Shown here one piece after another: positions 12,501 through 24,757 of a DNA stretch of 64,000 nt. The position numbers were made by a program, and so were the translations under genes. The stretch spans positions 2,356,001 through 2,420,000 of the forward strand of contig JAKULF010000003.1 of NCBI GenBank assembly GCA_022661535.1. Direction: 5' to 3'. Below the pieces are notes generated by a model. That model was not told the origin of the DNA and searched no databases. It saw only the letters and a list, made by a program, of their open reading frames with translations. Positions within the stretch are counted from its first letter, which is position 1; every line of letters starts with the position of its first letter. The DNA comes from Eutypa lata. Lineage: Eukaryota > Ascomycota > Sordariomycetes > Xylariales > Diatrypaceae.

Positions 12501-15500
12501 TAATAAATAAAAAAAACTTAACTTTTTATATTTTATATAAATAAAACCGTTTTTTTATTATATAATAACGTTAAATTTTATAATTAACTTATTATAAGTT
12601 TTTAATAAAAATACTTTTTAATTTATATTTAATTATAATACTTTCGATATTTTATTAATTATTATATATAAATTTATTAAAAAAGTTATTTTAATTTCGA
12701 AATATATTATATATATAATTAAAAAATAAATAATAATTATTTAACGTATTTTAATATTATTTAATTAAAAAACATCGAAACGTATAATTTTAAATAAAGA
12801 TTTAAAATTTATATTTAAATTTTAAAAAACGTTACTTTTTTTTTATAAAAAATTAAATTAAATATAATTATAATTTATTATTTTTAAAAAAATAATTAAA
12901 GCAAAAAAACGAATTAAAAAATTAAAATCGTTATTTAATATTATATAATAACGTTAAACGAACTTTAAATTTATATAATCTTTTTTTTTTAATATAATAT
13001 AAATAATATAAAATTATTAATTATAAAAAAAAATATTAAATAAAATAATTTTAAATTTTAAATCGTTTTTCGTTTTTTTAATTTTAAAAATTCTTTATAA
13101 TTTTTTAATTTATAAAACTTTTCGTAAATTATATTAAAAAGAAATAAAATTAATAATAAATTTCGTTATTATAAATTCGAAAATACAATATAACGCAAAA
13201 TATATATTATTAAAATTTAATATTAAAGATAAAATTTACTTTCGTTTATATAAAAAATATAACTTATTTAAAAAACCGTTACGAAAATAATTTTAATAAA
13301 AAATAAATTTATTAATTATTATACGAAAAATGAAAAATCTTTTTTATAAGTTTAATTTTTTATAATATTAAAAAATAAAGTAAAAGTTATTTTTTATATA
13401 TTAAAGTATTTTTTTATACGTTTTATTTATTTTACAACTTTACTTTTTTTTATAAAATCTTTACTTTTAAATCTTTTTTTTTTTATTTAACGTACGTAAT
13501 TTAAACATTTTAATATTAAAATTTTATTTTTATTTAATTTTTTTTTTTTTTTTATATCGTTAATTATTTTTTAATTCAAAAATTTACGTTTTTATATTTA
13601 TTTCTTTAATTAAAATATAATAATCGATATTTATTTTTCGATAACTTTTGCTTATATAATATATGTTATATATAATCTTTAATTATATCGCTTTAAAAAT
13701 TTTTCTTTATTTTTTTTTTATTTTTTTAATATTTAAAACTTTTATTTTATTAATTTATAATTTTTTTTTATATTCTTTTAATTATTTTCTTTTAAATTTC
13801 TTTTATTATTATTAAAATAATTAAATTTTTAATTAAAAACTTCGATTACGAAAATAACGATATCGTTTTCGAATAAATTCGAAAAAATTTTTAATTAATA
13901 TTTTTAATAAAAAACTTTATTTAATTAACTTTTAAAAATTATTTTATAAAAAATAATTCTTTAAAACTTAAAAAATTAAATTTTTAAAATTAAAATATTA
14001 TAAACGAAGTTATAAATAAATAATAATAAATAATCGTTTTTTTTAATTATTACTTTTTAAATATAAAATATAATTTTATTATCGTTTTAAAAAATATTAC
14101 GTATATTTTACTTAAAACGTAAATTTTTAACTTTCGCTTATAAACAATTATAATCTTTATATTAAAAAATACAATTAAAAATAAAAACTTAAATAATTAA
14201 TAAAACGATTTCGATTTATTAATAATTAAAATTCCTTTATTTAAAGATTTAAAAACCTTTTAAATTTACGAAAACTTAACGTACGATTTCGAAAATTAAT
14301 TTATTAAACTTATAAAAGCTTTAAATAACGTTAACTTAAATTAAATAAAAGTTTTAATAAACGCTCGTATTATTCTTACGTATTAAAAAAACTATTACGA
14401 TAATAAAAACATTTTTTATAAATCGATTTTTTTCGTTTAAAAAAAAAACTTAATAATTAAAAAAAACGCATTTTTATTAAAATCGTAATTAAAATTAAAA
14501 AAAAACTTAAAAATATTAAATTATTAATCTTTATTTTTAATTACGTTTTATTTTAATAATATTAAGATTTTATTTTATTTATTAAACATTATTAAATAAA
14601 AATAAATATTTTTTTATAAAACTTAAATTATTTTTTTAATTATTAAATAACGAATAAAAAAAATTTAAAAAATATAAAATTTAATTTTAAAATTATAAAT
14701 CTTTTAAAAAACATTAAAAATAATTAAGATATTTTTATTAAAACTTTTTAATATTAAAACAATTAACGTAAAATAACTTTTAACTTATTTATTAACGTTA
14801 TAAATTTAATATTATTAACGAATTTTCGATTATAAAAAATTATTTAAATCGTTATAATAAATCTCGTTAAAGATTATATTTTTAAAAATATATTAAAAAG
14901 AAATTATATTTATAAAAAAAACATCGAAAATTATTTATAAAAAAATTAATTAAATACTTTTTTATAAAATCTTAAAAACGATACGAAAATCGTTTATAAT
15001 TACCTTTATAAATTAATTAAAAATATTATTAAAAAGGTTTTTTTATTAAAAAAAAACGTTAATGGTTTTATAATTAAGAAAAAGCATAAAATTAAAAATT
15101 AAAAAAAAATTAAAAAATTTTATTAAATAAACTTAAAAATAAAAAAATCGAAAAACGATCGCATCGATTTTAATTTTTTTATAAAAAGTTAAATAAAATT
15201 TTTTAAAATAATATCTTTATTAAAAAAACTTAAATAAGTTATTAAAAAAAAATACCTTTTATTAATTACGATTATAATAACGAACTTACTTTAAAATAAT
15301 AAATAATTTCTTTAATTTTATTAAAAGTTTAAATAAAATTTAAAAAGTAAATATATTTCGTTAAAAATAAACCTTTAAATAAACCTTTATTTATTTCCGT
15401 TAAATCGAATTTAAAAAAATTATATTTTTAAAAAAACGAAAAAAAAAAATAACTTGTAAAATAACGCTTTTTATACATAAAAACTTAATTTATAATTTTT

Positions 15501-15766
15501 TTATTTTTAAATAAAAAATCGAAACTTTATTTAAAAAAATATCGAAAAAAATTTATAAAAAAACGGCGCAACTTAATAAAAACAATAAAAATATTAAAAA
15601 AATAAAATTTAAAATTAATTTTAAAAATAAAATAAATGAAATTTAATTTACGATTATATAAAACTTAACTTAATTTAATAACGAAAAGGTTTACTTTACG
15701 ACGAATATTAAACTTTATTATAAAAACGAAACGTTTTTATTTTTTTTTTCGTAAAAAGCATATATT

Positions 15767-15906
15767 AAAAACGATTTCTTTTATAAATGATAAATCGGCG
15801 TTAAAGCTTTAAAACCGGGCATTATATTTTTCTTTTTCGTTAATTATTCTTCGAACGTTTTCTTAAATAATAAAACTTTTTATATAATTATAAACTTCGT
15901 TTAATA
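15767..15906 (+). repeat. copy 2 of a 140 bp direct repeat (less mutated)
   Basis: It is the partner of 6364-6502 and retains extra C/G bases, for example AAAACCGGGC where copy 1 has AAAATTAAGC. The start-to-start distance is 9,403 bp, a plausible length for a complete LTR retrotransposon. No TG..CA termini or primer-binding site can be read after this degree of mutation. Confidence 0.75.
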
Positions 15907-16672
15907 ATAACTTTTTTTTTTAAATATATTATAAAAAGTTTACGATTATTAAAATATTAAAAGAAATATATAAAAAAAAAATATAAAAAAAGTTTTTTTA
16001 TTTAAATTAAAACGTATTATAAAAAATAATTTTATTAATTTATTTATTAAAAAATAATAAGTTATATATATAAAATATTAATTATTAATTTATAAAATAT
16101 TAAATTATTAACTTTAATATATTATTAATATATTAATATATAAATATAAAGTTATTAATTTAAAATACGTTATATATATAAAAATAATATATTAATAATA
16201 TATTTAAGTATTTAATTATTAAATGATATAATTATTTAAAATATATTAATAATATATTTATTTAATAATTAATAAATTTATTTAATATAAATAATATATT
16301 ATTAATATTTTAAGTAATTAATAAATAAATTTAATAAAGGTAATATTTTATTAATATATTTAAATAATTAATAAATTCGTTTAATAAAGATAATATATTA
16401 TTAATATATTTAATTAATTATTATATTTAATTAATTATTATTAATTATATTTTATTAAAATTATATATTAATAATATATGATTTATATTAAATAAATTTA
16501 TTAATTATTTAAAGATATTAATAATATATTTAAATATATAATTATTATATAATATAATTACTTAAAGTATTAATAATACATTATTATATATAATTATTTA
16601 ATATTTTATTAAAATATAATTTTTATATAAATTTAAATTAAGTTTTTATTTTATTTTTTACTTTTTTAAAAT

Positions 16673-16673
<1 letters not shown>

Positions 16674-16757
<84 letters not shown>
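16674..16757. repeat. (TAA)n followed by (TTA)n microsatellite, self-complementary
   Basis: About 65 bases of TAA units run directly into about 19 bases of TTA units, so the junction can fold on itself. It lies inside the AT-rich block. Confidence 0.9.
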
Positions 16758-19700
16758 ATTATATTATTTATTATTAACTTTTCGAGTTATTATAAGTTAT
16801 ATAAAATATTTATTTAAGCGTAAAAAAATCGCTTTTACGTTAAAATTTAAACTTATAAATATATATTAAGTTAATATTAAAATTATATTAAATATTTTTA
16901 ATTATATATAAACTTTAAAATAATTTAAAAAATTCTTATAATAACTTATAAAATCGTTCGTTAACGTTATATTATAAAGTTTAATAATAACTTTTTCGCT
17001 TTTTTTTTAAATTTTTTAATTATAAAATCTTTTTACTTTATTATTAAATTAAAACGATTTAATAATTTTAATATTAACGATATATTATTAATCGTTTATT
17101 AAAACGTAAAGATAATTATATTATAAGTATTTAATATTATTATATAATAATTATATAATCGTTATTTAAACGATTTAAATATATAAAAATATTATATTAT
17201 TAATTCGTTTTTAAATTATTATATTAATTATTTATATAATATTTAAAATAATAAATATTATTATAAATACTTTAATTTATTTTTAATAACTTTATTAATA
17301 TATAATATTTAATTAATTATAATAACTTTTAATTATATATTATTATTTTCGATTTCGATTTTAACTTTAACTTTAATTTCGATTTTTACTTTTATTTTAA
17401 TTTTAATTTTAATTTTTGTTTTTTTTATTAATAAATATATAAATTATTATATTATATAATTAAAATATTATTAATATATATATATAAATTAACGATTTAA
17501 ATATTAAATTATAACGAAAGAATAATTTAATAAAGTTAAAAGAAAATTAAAGTAATGTTTATATATTTTATAAAAAGTTAAAAAAGAAATTATTATACGT
17601 AATTTTTACGATTTTAATTTAAAAAAAAATAAAAAAAAAGTTAAAAAAACGAAAAAAACGAAAATATTAACTTTATATTAAGCGTTATAAATAATATAAA
17701 AGCTTTTTTTAATTAATATTAATATACGATTTTAATTCTTTTATAATATAATAATTCTTTATATAATTATACGTATTATTAATATATTAAACGTAAAAAT
17801 ATTAATAATAATAAATAAATATTAATTTAATAATATATATATAATATTTTATAATTATATATTAAATTTATTTAATATATCGTTTAAAAAATTATTATTA
17901 TTTTTATCGTTTTAATTAAAATTATATAAACGTTACCTTTATTATTTTAATTTAATATATTATTTTTAATATTTCTTTTAATAATTTTTAATATAATATA
18001 TAAGTTAATTATTTTAAAAGATTTAAAAATAACTTTATTAAAGTTATTAAGCTTTTTAAATAAAACTTTTTAACTTTTTTTAAATAAATTAAAAATATTA
18101 AATATATTAAAGTTATAACGTTTAATTTACTTTATTATATTATTTTTATATAATTTATAAATATAAAATATTATTTTATTTTTTATAATATAATATTTAT
18201 ATATATTATATATTAAGTTTTTATTATATTTAATATTAAAAATATACGCTTTATTAATATATTTAAATAAAAAGTTAATAATTTTATATTTACTTTTAAT
18301 AATAATATAATATTTTAATTCTTTTAATTTTTAATAATATTAAAATATAATAATTAAATAAAATAAAGCATTTTAAAATTATAATTAAAAAATTATTTTT
18401 TTTAAAAAAAAAAAAAAAATAAAATTTATATAAATTTAAAGTTATTATTACGAATTACTTTATAAAATAAAAAAATAAATTATATATTTTATAAAAAACA
18501 ATATTAATTTTTAAATTTTTTATTTATAATATTATTTTTTTAATTTTTTTAATAATAATTATTTTAAATAATAAACGTAAAAATCTTAATTTATATAATA
18601 TTAATAATACTTTTTAATAACTTTTCGTTAATAATTTTAAAAACTTTATTAATAATATTTATAATAAAAACATTTAAATTAAAAATGTTTTTTTAAATTA
18701 AGTTATTTATAATAAAAGTAAATATTTCAATAATATATTTATATATTAATAAAAATGTAATTTAATAATATTTAATATTTTTTTTAAACTTTATAATATT
18801 TTTATTTTATTAAAAAAATTAAATATTATTTAATATTATTATATTAAATTACTTTTTAATTTTTTTTTTTTTAAATACTTTAATATTTTTTATATTTTAA
18901 AATATATAAATAAACATTTTAATATAATTAATTTTTATATAAAAATACGCGAAAATTAATAATATTTATTTTTTAATTTTTTAAAAGTTTTTAAATTAAA
19001 ATTAAAAAAGCTTAATATAACGAATAAAAAAGGTAATTTTTTAATTATTATATATTAAAATAAAGGTATTTTCGTTAATATATATTTTAAAACGATTTTT
19101 AAATAATTTTTTATAAAACTTATAAATATTTAATATTTTTTTTTTCGTTTTTAAAAATAATATTAATTTAAAAATAAAAACTTTATAAATATTTAATTAT
19201 TTTTATTTTAAGTTACTTTAATATATTTTTTAATTTAAATAACTTAAAGATATAATATTTAACGAAATATTTTAACGTTATATTAATTATTTAATAATAA
19301 AAAAATATATATAATAATATTATTAATTAAATAAATTATTAAAAAAAGTTTATAAAATATTAAAATAAAAAGTTATTAAATTTTAAATATATAAATAAAT
19401 AAACGATTATAAAATTAATTATTTTATTATAATTTTTTTTAATTAACTTTTAAACTTTATTTATAAAATTAAAATTATTATATATAATAATAATATTAAA
19501 GTTATAAATAATACGTTTTAAGTTTTTTTTAATTTTTTTTTTTTAAAAAGTTATTTAAGTTTTAATATAAAGTAATAATATTTATATAAAATAAAGTTTT
19601 TATAACTTAATAAAAAATATTATTAATTAATATATATAAACTTAAAATATAATAAAAAAATATAATTAAATTACGAATATAATTACGTAAAATAAATAAA

Positions 19701-20860
19701 GATAATATATATATTTTAATAACTTTATTATTATTTTTATTTATATTAATATTAAAGTTAAATTTTTAATTTTATAAAATTTATAAAAAAAAAATAATTA
19801 TATATAAAGTAATTATTTTAAACGTAAATTAAACTTTTTTAAAAATACTTTTAAATTAAAAAATATTATAAAGTTTTTATATAATATTTTTTTTTTATTA
19901 TTATTATAATATAATTAAAAATTAAAAAAGTTATTTTTATATATTAATATTTTTATTTTTTTACGAATTTTTTTAATAATAAATATTTTTATATTTTTTT
20001 CGTTTTTATTAATTATAATAATATTTTTATTTTTTAAAATATTTTAAATAATTAAAAAACGTAATATAATTATAAATTAATTTATATTATAAATAATAAA
20101 TATTATAACTTTTATTAAAGTTTTTATATTATACATTTTAAATTAAATATTATTTCGTTAAACTTTTTAATAATATATATTATATATATAATTTTAAACT
20201 TATTTAATATTAAATAAAATATTATCGTTTTTATTATTATTATTATTATTATATTTTATTATATTATTTTTATCGTTTTTAATATTATCGTTTTTTTTAT
20301 TAAAAAATAAAAATTTAAAAACTTTTTTTTTAAATTTAAAAGTTAAAATTTAATTATTTTATAATTATTTTAAAAAAAAATTAAAAAAGATTATTATAAA
20401 TATAAAATTTATTATAATAATTTTAATATATATAAATAATTTACGTTTTAAAAAATAAAATTTATTTTATAATTTAATAATATATTATATAATTATTAAA
20501 ATATAAACGAATTTTTTAATTATATATAATATTTAAATTTTATATATAAAGTTTTTTAATTTAATTTTTAAATTAATTAATATTATTTTATTTATATATT
20601 AAAGATAAAGTTTTTAATTAATTAATTTAATTATAATAAATAATATTAAATTTATAAAGCGTTAAAAAATTTAATTTTAAATTAAAACGTTATTAAAATA
20701 TTAAAAATAATAATAACGTTATAATTAATTTAAATATTAAAATAAGTATAATTTTTATATTTAAATATATCGTATATTATATTATTCGTTTTTTATTTTA
20801 ATGATTTAAAGGGTTTCTTTTAAGGTTTTAATATAATCGTTATTTAATACATTTTAAATA

Positions 20861-22270
20861 AGATGGCAGAAAACCATACGTAGCCCTCGAAATATCGATC
20901 ACATCCCCTTTAATCTTTTAACTAAAATGTAATGTAGGCAGATATATATGTTAAGGTTGCACATGCGGGTTTCCGAGTACATGACCCCACCATTTAATAA
21001 GTTTGATGCGATAGCCAGGTAACATTCCAGACCCGTCAACTTGAGGGACAATCTCCAATATTACCGGGGCGTGCGATCTTGCTCAAATAGTTTGATGTCT
21101 TCGGTTAGGGCCATTGGGAATCATAATACGATAAATTGGTTTGTTAACTGCTACCAAGTGTGCAAGTGTGCAAGTGTAGATTATAGATATTTCGCTGGGA
21201 GCTGCCCAAAAGAAAAAAACATACTGAACGTCATTAAAAACCCGCAGAATCCCGACAGCTCCGAGCCGCGGTGTTTGCTTCATCGAGTAGAAGAATGCGA
21301 CTATATTAGCCCAATCGGAACATTTGCCAATCATCCATCGCTTATTAGCAACCTACATAGGTACATAGCAAAGTTAGACATCATATAATGCAGATCTTGC
21401 ATCGCATTAGGTCCTAATGTACGTATGTGGAAACGGAACATGACTTCATAAGTTGTTCCGCGATGAAGGCTTTCGAATCTATTTCGTATAAGCTCGTGAT
21501 TGCTAGTATTTGATGTTGCAACTTGCGTTATACCTTATATTGATAATAACTGAATGTCCATCCGAACCGGCGTGATGGTCGTGGTGGATAATACGGGGTG
21601 GGGTGTATGGACCCGACCATTATTTTATCGGACGTGGGATAACTTCAGGGTCCGTGCCGTAGTTCCATGGCGGAAGAGCCCTGGAGATGGGTCCTTGCGG
21701 GGGTGCTCGAAGCGAACCTGCCCATAGTTAAGTATTCAAGTCTTGGCTTGTCACCGTATTATGCCAAATTGATGTGCCCACCACGATGCAACATCATAAG
21801 TCTAGGGGGGAGGGGGAGGGGGAGGGGGGGTGGGTGTGTTCTACTAACGAACACAAATATGTTACTAGCGCTGTGCTTCCGTAGATCTCCATCGCTTAAT
21901 TGACGCTTGCGATCCGCGGGTGTTGCTCACAGACGACTACATAACACGAGCGAGGTAACTAGGTAATCAGCTCTTAACGAACGGGCTCATCACTACCTAC
22001 TCCTTACCAACTCCCGATTAGACCTACCTAGGTAACAATTTCCAGCAGTTGAAAATACCATATAACCTCACCGCTTTAGCTGAGCTAGCAGGCCTCCACG
22101 ATCATCCCAGTAGTGTGAACGAGAACAATCCGTGAACCCTTTTGGAGTGTCGCTTCCCTCATATAACCAAGTCGATTAGTTGGTGTAACTACGTAGATGT
22201 CCTAGTAACAATCCGGTTCTTCTATTATAATACAGCGTGGCGTACCATCACCATCACCACTACCAGCACG
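20861..22270. other. intergenic: right flank of the AT block and upstream region of the P450 gene
   Basis: Base composition returns to normal. No convincing gene is seen. The longest frame, 21041-21388, opens with TTG and has no protein-like features. A G-rich tract lies at 21805-21834 and ACCTAGGTA-type motifs occur near 21955 and 22025. Confidence 0.5.
21805..21834 (+). repeat. G-rich tract of GGGGGA units
   Basis: Five runs of three or more G separated by single bases meet the pattern for a G-quadruplex. It lies 440 bp upstream of the P450 start on the same strand. Confidence 0.85.
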
Positions 22271-24076
22271 ATGTCGCTCATCGAAGAGTTGGCGAGTCAA
22301 GCATCCACTACATCTCTGTTCATTCTCTTTGGTGTTAGTTTCATGCTGTGGAGGGTATGCGGGTGGATCAATGAAGCTACACGACTACGCCGATTAGGCG
22401 GCGCCAATGCCAGCATTTTCCGGGCGAAGTGGCCCTTTGGTGAGTCCGGATGGCATTCAATCTGGTTTTACTACCAGTCGAGCAACTGTCCATATATCTA
22501 ACTGTTCGGTTAGGCGTTGATGTCATATATTCACAGGTCCAGGCTACCAGGGAACACAAGAATTACGACTGGTTCCTCAACTTGATGAAGGACACGCCAA
22601 ACTGGAACGTGGAGGGCCGAGTGCTCGGTAGACGGTTCATCATGACTGCCGACCCCGAGAACATTAAGGCCATCCTAGCCACGCAGTTCGAAGACTTCGG
22701 GAAAGGGGAGCCGTTTCACAGAGAGTGGACCGAATTCCTCGGCGACTCCATCTTCACTACAGATGGTCCCAAGTGGCATGCCAGTCGGCATCTCATCCGA
22801 TCCATGTTCATCAAAGAGCGCATCAGCGATTTGCACTGCTTCGAATCGCATCTCGAGACCCTGTTCAAGGCCATCGCGAATGGCGGCGCCCTGAACGGCG
22901 AGCACCAAGACGTCGATATCGAGGCCGGCAACGGCAAGCCCCTTGAGATTAGCGATCTGTTCTTCAGGTACACTCTCGACGTAGCTACCGATTTCTTGCT
23001 AGGAAAGGACGTTCAGTCCCTAACGTAAGTCATCTATCACGCGCACTCGCACTAGTATCCCGAGTCTACCTACCTATGTGCAAGGGGTTAGTCGGAAAGA
23101 AGCTTACCATCGTTTGCGGAGGGGAAACAGCACGCCTCGACAGCCGTTCGCGGACGCATTCGGCGAGGTGCAGCGGATGCAGAACATCATGAGCCGGTCG
23201 GGGGTGTTCAAGAGGTTCGTCTCGAAGAAGTCGTTCCGGGACGGGCTGAGGACGGTGAACGAGTTCCTCAACACGTACATCGACCAGACGCTGCGCCTGG
23301 GCCCCGACGAGCTGGCCTCCAAGACCAAGTCCGACCACGACTACACGTTCCTGCACGAGCTGGCGTCGTTCACGCGCGACCGCAAGGTGATCCGGGACCA
23401 GCTCATCGCGGTGCTGCTGGCGGGGCGCGACACCACGGCCGCGACGCTGTCGTGGATCTTCTACGAGCTGGGCCGGCGCCCGGACGTGGTCCGCCGCCTC
23501 CGCGCCGAGATCCTCGACCAGGTCGGGCCCGACCGCCAGCCCACCTACCGCGACCTCAAGGACATGAAGTACCTCCAGAACGTCATGAACGAGACGCTGC
23601 GCCTGTACCCGGCCGTGCCCTTCAATGTGCGCCTCGCGCTGCGCGACACCGTGCTGCCGACGGGCGGCGGGCCCGACGGCACCCTGCCGATCCCGGTGCT
23701 GAAGGACACGTCCGTCGCGTACGGCACCATCGCGATGCACCGCCGCGCTGACTTGTACCCGGATCCTGCGCTCGAGGAGAAGGAGAAGGAGGGGACGGCG
23801 TCAGGCCCCGACGATTTCGATCCCGGCCGCTGGTACCATTGGCAGCCCAAGCCGTGGCAGTATGTCCCCTTCAATGGCGGGCCGCGCATCTGCATCGGGC
23901 AGCAGTTCGCGCTTACCGAGATCGGCTACGTGCTCACGCGCATGATGCAGAAGTTCGACCGCGTCGAGAGCTTCATGCATGAGATTGATGGTGGCAAGCC
24001 CAAGCTCAAGGCCGAGATCGTCCTCCAGCCTGGCGATGGCGTGAAGGTTGCGCTGTGGGAGGCTAAGAAGCAGTAA
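22271..24076 (+). CDS. cytochrome P450 monooxygenase, CYP52-type
   Basis: Proposed exons are 22271-22439, 22514-23024 and 23131-24076, giving 541 residues. Intron 1 ends at TTAG after a CTAAC branch. The intron 2 acceptor could also be 23091 or 23121, since all three keep the frame. The N-terminus has one membrane anchor (residues about 17-31). The helix-I motif is AGRDTTAATLSW, helix K is ETLRLYP, the PERF-like segment is DPGRWYHW and the haem loop is FNGGPRICIGQ with the ligand Cys. The segment DPENIKAILATQFEDFGKGE and the overall length fit the CYP52 clan, ER-bound terminal hydroxylases of alkanes and fatty acids. The exact substrate is not known. Exon 3 is much richer in G/C at third positions than exons 1 and 2. 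The gene converges with the aminotransferase gene. Confidence 0.9.
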
Positions 24077-24757
24077 AGCGATAAGGATGGGAGAGGGGGG
24101 CAAGACCGGGGAGTATTTGGCAAGGTGGACTTTTTGCGAGACGGAATTGGTATTGGATAATTAAGGGCTTCCCTCACTTCAGGGCATAGGTGTCTTGGTT
24201 AGGTAAATATGTATGAGATCATGATAGTCTTGGATATGGGTAAGGGTTCGTTCTCCAGGTGGTGGCCTGGGTTCTCAAGGCTGTATATTTTGGCATGGAA
24301 ACCCACTCTGTTGTTTTGTAGAAGAAAACAATTCAATCTCCCCCTGATATGAATTAAAACAAAGGAAATCTTCAGACCCGTAGGGGATGATGTGATTCAT
24401 CAGTGTTTACGCAGAGCCCACAAAGCGACCTAACATCCGAATGTAATCGAGTTGGCTATAACAGTCACACATCATTGGCCAGGAATAATCAGATGTTACA
24501 CAAACGCATCCAACATCATCTCGTAAGTTCTCTCCCTACCTAAGCAGGAAATACAGTTATTTGGCTGGTTGTATCTCTTCATTCAATCTCGCCAAATGCA
24601 TCCATTGCTGCTAAAGCATAAATCAAGCCTCAATCACCAATTGTTTTATCCTATCAGGAGCTAGGCTACACCAGCCTCGGATGTACCGGAACCTCCTCAC
24701 CTATGTAATCCAACGAAATGCATTGAGCCATGAACGCCATGCTATCCACACCATGAA
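24077..24757. other. intergenic between convergent genes
   Basis: This holds the 3' flanks of the P450 (+) and aminotransferase (-) genes. No gene is seen. Confidence 0.6.

Larger units (their letters stand above)
3700..20860. repeat. 17 kb A+T block with RIP signature (decayed repeats)
   Basis: Nearly every line is A and T, and no long reading frame exists on either strand. The remaining C residues sit mainly in CpG and CpT. In a hand count of 8041-8400 I found 10 CpG, 7 CpT, 2 CpC and only 2 CpA, with 1 TpG. Loss of CpA/TpG with excess TpA is the known product of repeat-induced point mutation in ascomycetes, which mutates C to T in CpA of duplicated DNA during the sexual cycle. The original content was therefore probably transposons. 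A short less-altered pocket with GGCGCC lies near 3845-3860. Both borders are abrupt: about 3700 on the left, and about 20,860 on the right, where GATGGCAGAAAACC begins. Confidence 0.9.

Noticed and set aside
3700..20860. AT-rich block as mitochondrial DNA insertion
   Set aside because: Mitochondrial DNA would keep long frames and normal CpA/TpG. Here frames are absent and CpA is specifically lost.
3700..20860. AT-rich block as centromere
   Set aside because: Composition alone cannot show this; 17 kb of RIP-mutated repeat explains it, and housekeeping genes lie within tens of kb on one side.
21041..21388. 115-codon frame upstream of the P450 gene
   Set aside because: It begins with TTG, has no protein-like composition and overlaps an equally open frame on the other strand.
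23066..23740. 224-codon minus-strand frame inside P450 exon 3
   Set aside because: Shadow of G/C-rich codons: low-complexity Arg/Val/Leu composition and no family.
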